This document shows positions 1 to 5,226 of a DNA stretch of 8,145 nucleotides, piece after piece (the first letter of the stretch is position 1; each line of letters starts with the position of its first letter). Both the position numbers and the translations under genes were made by a program. The notes under the pieces are model-generated. The model was not told the DNA's origin and searched no databases. It worked only from the letters and a program-made list of their open reading frames with translations. This DNA is from Armatimonadota bacterium (lineage in GTDB: Bacteria > Armatimonadota > Zipacnadia > Zipacnadales > VGFC01), in the NCBI GenBank assembly GCA_016869015.1, contig VGFB01000139.1:1-8145 (forward strand), written 5' to 3'.

Positions 1-258
1 TGGCACATCCTGGCAGTGAAGAACGCGATCGAGGCCAGGAAGAACACGCGGGTTGCGATTGGGCGCAAGGGCGGTGAACTGGCCCTGATGATCGGGCCGG
101 CCGCTACCGCCAAGACGGCGACCGCCACCCTCGCCACGCCGCTGTCCGGCGAGCCCGCGTTCCTGGGCGACTTCCCGGGCGACGAGCAGCGGGGCGCCGG
201 CCACAACATCCACCAGGGGATGATCGGCGGGGTTCAGGTCATCAAGTTCGGAGGCTAG
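1..258 (+). CDS. C-terminal fragment of an unrecognised protein, cut by the left window edge
   Basis: The reading frame is open from base 1 (WHILAVKNAIEARKN...) to a TAG at 256-258, so at least 85 residues are visible and the start most likely lies outside the window. A GTG at 16 is in frame, but I see no ribosome-binding site before it. The protein is soluble-looking, Gly/Ala-rich, and ends in GHNIHQGMIGGVQVIKFGG, with no membrane segment. I do not recognise the family and propose no function. Support for a real gene comes from context. Its last codons contain a GGAGG that is correctly spaced for the downstream aminotransferase start, and its stop lies 4 bp before that ATG. This is the usual tight spacing of co-translated operon genes. 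Confidence 0.55.
   Translation, partial: WHILAVKNAIEARKNTRVAIGRKGGELALMIGPAATAKTATATLATPLSGEPAFLGDFPGDEQRGAGHNIHQGMIGGVQVIKFGG
250..254 (+). promoter_or_regulatory. Ribosome-binding site for the aminotransferase remnant
   Basis: GGAGG lies 8 bases before the ATG at 263, inside the last codons of the upstream gene. It shows that the 5' end of the damaged aminotransferase gene was a genuine start. Confidence 0.6.
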
Positions 259-262
259 GGCG

Positions 263-420
263 ATGGCGAAGCTGGCGTTGTTCGGTGTGAAAGCTCCGGC
301 ACCGCGGCGCTGATCTCGGGCCTGTATGCCGCCGGCTGTGGTCCGGGCGATGAGGTGCTCAGCGTGGCCTACACGTGGGTTGCCACGGCCGGCCCCGCAG
401 CGGTCGAATGCGGTATTGAC
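263..420 (+). pseudogene. DegT/DnrJ/EryC1/StrS-type PLP aminotransferase remnant
   Basis: The ATG at 263 begins MAKLALFG, a typical start for DegT/DnrJ/EryC1/StrS sugar aminotransferases, which make amino sugars using pyridoxal phosphate. In this frame a stop follows after 16 codons (TGA at 311-313). From about 286 the family resumes in another frame: CESSGTAALISGLYAAG, then CGPGDEVLSVAYTWVATAG. This matches the conserved SGTAAL...GPGDEV...TFVATA segment near residue 60-100 of the family. About 45-50 residues between the two parts are missing, and homology fades after AAVECG near 414. The continuing frame ends at a TGA (490-492) without the catalytic lysine region. Roughly 50 of the usual 370-400 residues remain, so the gene cannot make a working enzyme. 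Family assignment is firm. The cause (true deletion or assembly error) is not known. Confidence 0.8.
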
Positions 421-426
421 ACTCCG

Positions 427-477
427 GCGGCAGATTGCCGCAGAACTTCACCCGCACCAGGCGCCGCGTCTGCGGCA
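427..477. repeat. Nested inverted repeats between the aminotransferase remnant and the next gene
   Basis: TGCCGCAGA (436-444) and TCTGCGGCA (469-477) are perfect 9-bp inverted arms with a 24-base spacer. The left arm also overlaps a second perfect hairpin, GCGGCA (427-432) with TGCCGC (436-441), so the two folds exclude each other. A third small pairing, GCCGC (463-467) with GCGGC (472-476), also competes. There is no T-run after the structure, so it is not a standard intrinsic terminator. It may be a terminator relic or a leader structure, or simply a product of high GC. Confidence 0.35.
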
Positions 478-505
478 GGGCGGGGAAGGTGAGTAGTTGC
501 GCTCC

Positions 506-511
506 GGGAGG
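506..511 (+). promoter_or_regulatory. Ribosome-binding site choosing ATG 520
   Basis: GGGAGG sits 8 bases before the ATG at 520 but only 2 bases before the in-frame GTG at 514. It therefore selects ATG 520 as the start of the secreted protein. Confidence 0.6.
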
Positions 512-519
512 TCGTGGCA

Positions 520-1887
520 ATGATCAGGCTTGGCGTAGGTGTGGGGGTTGGCGTCTGGTTCGTCGTTCCGGCTGCCGTCCTGTTTGCCCTGGCCGGGGTG
601 GCTGACGCCGGCGTGAGGCCCGACGCCGATCAGGTGGCAGCAGCCCTCTCGAACTACGGCAGTAAGTGGCTGACAGAGCACGGTCAGACCGGACACTCCA
701 CGCATTTCGCGACCCAGATCGAACCCGGTCAGAGCCGCTGGGAGGGCGATGCCTACGTCTGTCGCTTCGAGGGCGCGAGCATCCCCAATGCCCCGGGTGC
801 GACTGAGGGGTCTCTGTTCACAGGGGAGCTCTGGGTCTACTTCGATCCTGACACCGGAGCCCTGAGGTGCACGCCGAAGGGCACCTCCTTGCAGCATGGG
901 GTGCCAATGACAGTCGCAGAGCTACGGGCGAGATTCCCTGACGGCGCCCCAGGAACCGTCAGCCAGAACTGGACTCAGTTGCTGCACCTGAGCTTGTCCT
1001 CAGAGGAGCGCCCTTACCACCCCGACAACCCTCTGGGGCCCACCCAGACGGGAACGTTCGCTGTGCCCGCCGCTGGGGGTATCCGCATCACCTACTCGTG
1101 GCTCGTGCATGCAGACAGCAACATGGGCGGGCTGGAGTGGGACCTCGGGAAGGGACCCACGAGGGACTGGCCCGGCATCGGTGGGACGATGCTCTCCAGG
1201 CCCGACCCGCTGCCCGGGCCCGGAGGCATGCGTACATGGCAGACTGATGGCTGGCGCGTGGACCCGATGGAGCGAGTGACCGCCACGCTCACACCGCGAG
1301 GCATGAAGGCCGGCTTCGCGCTCGGCACGATGGGGACGCAGCTTGCCGATCGACAGGAGCTCACTGTCGAGTTCTGCCCGGATGCCGGGGCTTCTGCCCC
1401 TGGACCCGTCGCCACCACGGGGACGGCCGAGCCTCCCCCGACGCAGGCCCCTGAGCCCAAGGTCGAAGTGCTGCCCCCAGTGACGATCATTGGGATCGTG
1501 GGGATGAACGGGAGGGTCGAGCTGGTGTCGGGGGCGGCCGTCTCGCTCGTCTACCTGCCTACCAAGGTCGTCTACCGGATGCCCGAATGGAAGACGGGGG
1601 AGTTTGGGACATTCAGGATCGTGGCCGACCACCGGCTCCCCGGAGGCGGGCTGCCCCCCGGCGAGTACGAAGTGCTGGTCCAGAAGCGCAGCGGCGACGC
1701 TGGCTCCGACCCCCTGGTGGTGGGGGCCGAAGACGATCTCTGGCCGATCAAGCGCTACGTCATCAGCGTCACCAAGGAAGCTGCAGCGGCCGGGGACATC
1801 CCCGCGCCTCTGATCGAAATGGACTACGTGAAGAACATCGACTTCAACCGACGAGAGGGCTCCCTCAGCCGGATCGAGGACCGGTAG
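520..1887 (+). CDS. Secreted protein with C-terminal carboxypeptidase-regulatory-like domain, function unknown
   Basis: This is a 455-residue protein from ATG 520. Residues 1-30 form a Sec signal peptide: a single Arg, a long Gly/Val/Ala hydrophobic stretch, and a likely cleavage after ADA30. Residues about 31-290 are rich in Gly, Trp and Thr with alternating strand-like segments and match no family I recognise. Residues about 291-320 are a Pro/Ala/Thr/Glu linker (APGPVATTGTAEPPPTQAPE). Residues about 321-435 look like a carboxypeptidase regulatory-like beta-sandwich: VTIIGIVGMNGRVELVSGAAV, an EFGTFRI strand, then GLPPGEYEVLVQKR, the common GLPPGxYxV signature. Such domains usually act as binding or spacer modules on exported proteins. 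The stop at 1885-1887 may be premature, because coding-like sequence continues in another frame to 2126. Export is well supported; the role is unknown. Confidence 0.7.
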   Translation: MIRLGVGVGVGVWFVVPAAVLFALAGVADAGVRPDADQVAAALSNYGSKWLTEHGQTGHSTHFATQIEPGQSRWEGDAYVCRFEGASIPNAPGATEGSLFTGELWVYFDPDTGALRCTPKGTSLQHGVPMTVAELRARFPDGAPGTVSQNWTQLLHLSLSSEERPYHPDNPLGPTQTGTFAVPAAGGIRITYSWLVHADSNMGGLEWDLGKGPTRDWPGIGGTMLSRPDPLPGPGGMRTWQTDGWRVDPMERVTATLTPRGMKAGFALGTMGTQLADRQELTVEFCPDAGASAPGPVATTGTAEPPPTQAPEPKVEVLPPVTIIGIVGMNGRVELVSGAAVSLVYLPTKVVYRMPEWKTGEFGTFRIVADHRLPGGGLPPGEYEVLVQKRSGDAGSDPLVVGAEDDLWPIKRYVISVTKEAAAAGDIPAPLIEMDYVKNIDFNRREGSLSRIEDR

Positions 1888-1889
1888 CG

Positions 1890-2126
1890 CCCGGCGGCGG
1901 CGAAGGTCACCAGCCGGAGGGAGAGGGGGTCCCCGTCCTTATTCCCGTGGGCAAGGACCCCTTCCAGGCCTACGTGCGTGCGGGTGCCGGTGGCACCGTC
2001 CACACAGTGGTGGTGGAGGCTCCGAAGGACGCCCAATACTACTTGGCGCCAGACGCGCTCTCCCCCGTGCCGGAGCAGAGGTTCGAGATGGTGCCCAACG
2101 CGGCAATCGACATGTACATCAAGTAG
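1890..2126 (+). pseudogene. Out-of-frame coding tail, probably the frameshifted C-terminus of the secreted protein
   Basis: Read in the third frame, this stretch gives a plausible protein end: GVPVLIPVGKDPFQAYVRAG, then TVHTVVVEAPKDAQYYLAP, finishing EMVPNAAIDMYIK before TAG 2124-2126. Nearly all codons end in G or C in this frame, as in the neighbouring genes. The only in-frame candidate start nearby, GTG 1947, has no well-placed ribosome-binding site (a GGAGGG run ends about 17 bases upstream). The simplest reading is that the secreted protein once continued here and a single-base loss near 1850-1890 put its end out of frame. No slippery heptamer is visible, so programmed frameshifting is unlikely. 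Alternatives are a sequencing error or a separate small ORF. Confidence 0.5.
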
Positions 2127-2157
2127 CCCAGCGCTGTCGTGCCCGGCGGGGGCCGCA

Positions 2158-2175
2158 GCCGGTCCGCGCACCGGC
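2158..2175. terminator. Weak hairpin after the secreted-protein tail
   Basis: GCCGGT (2158-2163) and ACCGGC (2170-2175) form a perfect 6-bp GC stem with a 6-base loop, 32 bases after the stop at 2126. No T-run follows. In such GC-rich DNA a hairpin this short can occur by chance, so termination is only a possibility. Confidence 0.2.
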
Positions 2176-2229
2176 CGCTCTCTGCAGTGGAGGGCGGCCG
2201 GAGGCGTTCCGGGGTCCATACGCCTCCCA

Positions 2230-2856
2230 CAGCCCTTCGATGTCCTGGAAGCCCAGAACCACGACGGTTCCCCCGGCTACGACTGCCCGACCCAGCCCGA
2301 TGACGGGCCGCCGCCGGAGGACCCGCTGGACCTGACCAAGGAGGGGCAGGACCGCTTCTTCACGCACCTCATCGCCCGCAGCCTGCTGGCCGTCCACCTC
2401 TACGGCTTCGGGCGCATCGTGCTGCTTCCGGGCCACGGGCCGAACCCCGAGTACTGTCGGCGCGCCGAGGGCGTCTATCGCGAGAACGTCCTCCGGCGGT
2501 CGGCTTTCGGCGAACCGGCGGAGACGCTCACGTTCTTCTACATTGAGGCTGCCCGTGAGGCGGAGCCGCTGCTCAAGAACCACTGGGTCCATGCCGACAA
2601 GTGGGAGGGCTCGCTGACGATGGCAGCGGCCCCCGGCACGGTGCGCCCCGAGCTGCTGCCCGTGGATCCGCACACGATCCCGCCTGCCTACCTGGGGCAC
2701 CCGTACCTCACGGAGACCGAGGGCTACAACCCGGCGCTGCAGCACCTGTGGCCCAGCTTCGACGCCCTCGACCCGCGCCACGACACCAACGAGGCCTACG
2801 GCCGCGCGCAGTGGGAAGCGGTGCTCGTGGGGCTGGAAGCGGCGCTGGTCCGGTAG
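2230..2856 (+). pseudogene. Creatininase-family amidohydrolase, N-terminal half and start codon missing
   Basis: From about 2230 to TAG 2854-2856 the frame encodes the C-terminal part of a creatininase-family (creatinine amidohydrolase-like) metal-dependent hydrolase. Visible signs are the helix-strand-loop LLAVHLYGFGRIVLLPGHGPN, matching the family's GFrxIvxxNGHGxN motif, and HADKWEGSL, matching HAGEWETSL. The protein ends in the usual C-terminal helix (AQWEAVLVGLEAAL). The family normally has about 240-260 residues and begins with an N-terminal GSTEQHGPHLPLxTD segment that carries metal ligands (Glu, His, Asp). That segment is absent in all three plus-strand frames upstream. There is also no ATG or GTG in frame between the preceding stop and the conserved core. 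The remnant therefore cannot bind both metals or be translated normally. The breakpoint lies somewhere near 2180-2240. Family is likely; pseudogene status is strongly supported. Confidence 0.7.
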
Positions 2857-2874
2857 CCTCTCCACACGCTGCGT

Positions 2875-3720
2875 CTACCCCCGCATGACCCCGGCCTCGG
2901 CGAAGGCCTTGGTGATCGCCGCGTAGCTCTCCCGCGCGGCGGCGAGGGGGTCGTACCCCTCCTTGCCCCAGACCATCATGCTGACCTCGAGCGTGATGAA
3001 GTCCGTCCACCCGGCCGCCTGCATCGCGCGCATGTACGTGGTCGCGTCCAGCTGGCCCTGCCCCAGAAGCACCAGCTGGAAGGACCCATCCTCGTTGCGG
3101 ATCGCGTCGGTGATGTGCGTGTGGCCGGTGTAGGGGACCAGGCGCGCCACGGCCTCGTCTTCCTTCTCCCCCGCCAGGAACATGTGCACGATGTCGAAGT
3201 GCATCTTCACCCGCGGGCTGCCCACCGCATTGAAGAGCCACGTCGCCCGTTCGGAATTGTAGACCGCCGCGCCGCAGTGGGCCTCGGCGGCGAGGATGAA
3301 GTCCTCTTCTGCGGCGAGGTCTACGTAGCCCTTGAGGAGCGTCACCAGGTCGTCCCGGATGTCATCCCAGTCGTTCCGGGCCCCGCCGATGCCCATCGCC
3401 AGCACGGGCGGCTCGCGCATACCGAGGTCCCGCGCGAGCCCGGCGCACTCACGCAGACGCCGGACGTTCACCTGGTGCGTCGTCTCGTCGCGCGTCCAGA
3501 GGGAGCCGGTGAGGAACAGCGCGGGCACACCGAGACCACTGGCGATCAGCAGCTCCTTGAGGGTCGCGCGGCGCGCGGCATCCATCTCCTCGGGGAGCGA
3601 GTCCAGATGCCGGGGGCTGATGCAGATCTCCACGCCGTCGTACCCGATCTCCGCGAGCGCCGGGAAGGCCTTCTCCAGAGGCACCGTCGGCATGGCATAG
3701 GTTCCATAGGCGATCTTCAT
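2875..3720 (-). CDS. Sugar phosphate isomerase/epimerase-like TIM-barrel protein (xylose isomerase-like)
   Basis: This is a 281-residue cytoplasmic protein of the AP-endonuclease-2/xylose-isomerase-like TIM-barrel superfamily, which isomerises or epimerises sugars and related polyols using a divalent metal. The start MKIAYGTYAMP is beta-strand 1. GYDGVEICI (27-35) is the strand-2 signature. LAAEAHCG offers Glu146 and His148, MHFDIVHMF offers Asp176 and His179, GHTHITDA offers His200/His202, and FITLEVS offers Glu245. This gives a full set of candidate metal and catalytic residues at family spacing, and the length is normal. ATG 3718-3720 was chosen because AAGGAGA lies 5 bases upstream; the frame extends upstream to 3885 but into non-conserved sequence overlapping the divergent gene. 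It converges with the creatininase remnant (18-bp gap) and diverges from the sulfatase-fold gene. Substrate cannot be read from sequence. Confidence 0.88.
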   Translation of the reverse strand: MKIAYGTYAMPTVPLEKAFPALAEIGYDGVEICISPRHLDSLPEEMDAARRATLKELLIASGLGVPALFLTGSLWTRDETTHQVNVRRLRECAGLARDLGMREPPVLAMGIGGARNDWDDIRDDLVTLLKGYVDLAAEEDFILAAEAHCGAAVYNSERATWLFNAVGSPRVKMHFDIVHMFLAGEKEDEAVARLVPYTGHTHITDAIRNEDGSFQLVLLGQGQLDATTYMRAMQAAGWTDFITLEVSMMVWGKEGYDPLAAARESYAAITKAFAEAGVMRG

Positions 3721-3725
3721 CGAGG

Positions 3726-3732
3726 TCTCCTT
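3726..3732 (-). promoter_or_regulatory. Ribosome-binding site fixing the isomerase start
   Basis: On the minus strand AAGGAGA ends 5 bases before the ATG at 3720-3718. This rules out the upstream starts that the open frame would otherwise allow. Confidence 0.7.
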
Positions 3733-3840
3733 CAAGTCACAATGTGGGCGCGCAGCACTGCGGGGGCAACGGAGCCGGTATTCGTCGCGGAGGTATTGGA
3801 GGCCTCGTCGGCCAACGGATCGACCCCGGATCGTGGCCGT

Positions 3841-3847
3841 GGGAGGA
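3841..3847 (+). promoter_or_regulatory. Ribosome-binding site choosing ATG 3857
   Basis: GGGAGGA lies 9 bases before ATG 3857 and downstream of the alternative in-frame GTG 3833. It therefore sets the start of the sulfatase-fold gene. Confidence 0.65.
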
Positions 3848-3856
3848 CCGCACCCG

Positions 3857-5200
3857 ATGAACGTCATCGTGATCTGCCTGGACACGCTGCGCTGGGACCA
3901 CTTGGGCTGCTACCGCGAGGGGCGGGCGCAGACCCCGGCGCTCGACGCCTTCGCGCGAGGCGCGACGTGCTTCGATGCGGCGTACTGTGCGAGCTTCCCC
4001 ACCGTCCCAATGCGCACCGATGCTTTCACGGGCAACGTCAACTGGCCGCGCTATGGCTGGAAGAAGCTGGGGGAGGACGAGACAACCCTGACCGAGTACC
4101 TGAGGGAAGCGGGCTACCACACGGCGTTCATCCACGACACGTGGAACATGGTGCCTACGGGGTTCGGGCGGGCGTTCGACGACGACATCCTGCTCGAGGC
4201 GCCCGCGGGCTGGGAGGCGAACATCGAGCGAGTCGTCTCGCCGGTTCCCCTCGGGAACATGCGCCAGGGCGGCCACGGCTTCCTCCGGGACCGGGCGCGC
4301 GTGGCCCACTGCACGCAGGAGACGGACTGGTTCGTCGCGCAGACCATGCTGGCCGCGAGTCGCTGGCTCGAGGAGAACCGGAAGCGCGAGCGCTTCTTCT
4401 TGTGGGTCGACAGCTTCGAGATCCACGAGGACTGGTACGCCCCGGACTTCTACACCGAGCTCTACAGCCCCGGATATGAGGGCCTGGACTACTCCTACCC
4501 GAACTACGGCCACGCGAGCCTCTACCGCCGCCACGAGCTCAGACGCCTGCAGGCCCGCTACGCGGCCGAAGTGACGCTGACCGACCGCTGGGTCGGGCAC
4601 CTGCTGCGAACGATCGAGCTAGCCGGCCTGCTCGACCGCTCACTGGTCGTCATCATCTCCGACCACGGCATGTACCTCGGCGAGCACAACCGGGTGGGAA
4701 AGCACAGCGTGGACTCCGCCGACCCCTGGCCGATCTACGATGAGGTCGGCAAGCTCCCCCTGCTGATCCGCCTCCCCGGTCGCTCGCGGCCGAAGCGCAC
4801 GGCGGCGCTGACCCAACCCGCCGACCTGGCGCCGACGATCCTGGACGCCTGCGGGCTGCGACCCCCGAAGCTGGTCGGCAAGTCGCTGCTGCCGGTCCTA
4901 CGGGGTGAGCGCGCCGCTCACCACAAGCTGATCTTCACCTCGTGCCACTCGGGTCGGGGCGAGGGACGGATCGAGTACCTGCCCTCGTGCATCACGGTCA
5001 CGGGCCCGCGCTGGACCTTCGTAACGGGCTGTGAGCCGTGGTCGCCTGTCCTGTGCGACCGCCGGATCGATCCGCGCCAGATGCGCAACGTCATCGATCA
5101 GCATCCGCGCGTCGCGGCCGGTCTGTGTGACTCGCTGGTTGGCTTCATGCGCTCCCGCGGGGCCGACGAGGGGTACATCCAGGGCTTCGCCCGAGTCTGA
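3857..5200 (+). CDS. Sulfatase-fold hydrolase (alkaline phosphatase superfamily) with Thr at the formylglycine position
   Basis: This is a 447-residue protein starting directly with strand 1, NVIVICLDTLRWDHLGCY, the standard opening of sulfatases (metal ligand Asp9). There is no signal peptide, so it should be cytoplasmic. The catalytic loop reads ASFPTVPMRTDAFTG (45-59). Arg53 and the FTG end align with the family motif [C/S]-x-P-x-R...LTG, but the residue modified to formylglycine is Thr49. FLWVDSFEIHEDW (181-193) matches the usual DPHxPW region. SDHGMYLGEH (268-277) supplies Asp269 and His270, and GKH (281-283) the conserved Lys/His. The C-terminal subdomain follows to residue 447, a normal length. 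Family membership is firm. Reaction is uncertain: it could be sulfate ester cleavage or a phospho- or phosphonate-ester hydrolase using Thr as nucleophile, as in nucleotide pyrophosphatases. The next gene starts 26 bp later. Confidence 0.88.
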   Translation: MNVIVICLDTLRWDHLGCYREGRAQTPALDAFARGATCFDAAYCASFPTVPMRTDAFTGNVNWPRYGWKKLGEDETTLTEYLREAGYHTAFIHDTWNMVPTGFGRAFDDDILLEAPAGWEANIERVVSPVPLGNMRQGGHGFLRDRARVAHCTQETDWFVAQTMLAASRWLEENRKRERFFLWVDSFEIHEDWYAPDFYTELYSPGYEGLDYSYPNYGHASLYRRHELRRLQARYAAEVTLTDRWVGHLLRTIELAGLLDRSLVVIISDHGMYLGEHNRVGKHSVDSADPWPIYDEVGKLPLLIRLPGRSRPKRTAALTQPADLAPTILDACGLRPPKLVGKSLLPVLRGERAAHHKLIFTSCHSGRGEGRIEYLPSCITVTGPRWTFVTGCEPWSPVLCDRRIDPRQMRNVIDQHPRVAAGLCDSLVGFMRSRGADEGYIQGFARV

Positions 5201-5226
5201 GGCGCGCCTCAACGGGGTGACCGACC

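Larger units (their letters stand above)
3721..3856. promoter_or_regulatory. Divergent intergenic region with an imperfect inverted repeat
   Basis: These 136 bases separate two divergent genes and must hold promoters for both, but I see no convincing -35/-10 pair for either. Within it GGCCA (3810-3814) and TGGCC (3834-3838) are inverted arms. The sequence between them carries CGGATCG twice (3816-3822 and 3827-3833), 11 bases apart, which is about one helical turn. Such a site could be an operator in the leader of the sulfatase-fold gene. No regulator gene is present in the window to pair with it. Confidence 0.35.

Noticed and set aside
427..477. Integron attC-like recombination site
   Set aside because: The inverted repeats lack the GTTRRRY and RYYYAAC core sites, and there is no integrase or cassette array.
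1000..1632. Minus-strand open frame of 210 codons
   Set aside because: Antisense to the secreted protein; rich in His, Arg and Pro with no recognisable domain.
2119..2865. Minus-strand open frame of 248 codons opposite the creatininase remnant
   Set aside because: The plus strand carries clear creatininase motifs. The minus product is low-complexity Val/Arg/Leu-rich sequence typical of antisense shadows.
2852..2879. GGTAG/CTACC inverted pair at the convergent ends of the creatininase remnant and isomerase
   Set aside because: The arms are only 5 bp and mostly the two TAG stop codons themselves, with an 18-base loop and no T-run.
3115..4479. Long plus-strand open frame of 454 codons across the isomerase and into the sulfatase-fold gene
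   Set aside because: It lies opposite the well-conserved TIM-barrel gene and then out of frame with the sulfatase-fold gene. Its translation is Arg/His/Gly-rich with no motif, as expected for a shadow in GC-rich DNA.
3737..4600. Minus-strand open frame of 287 codons
   Set aside because: It is antisense to the sulfatase-fold catalytic region; no conserved motif and no ribosome-binding site of note.
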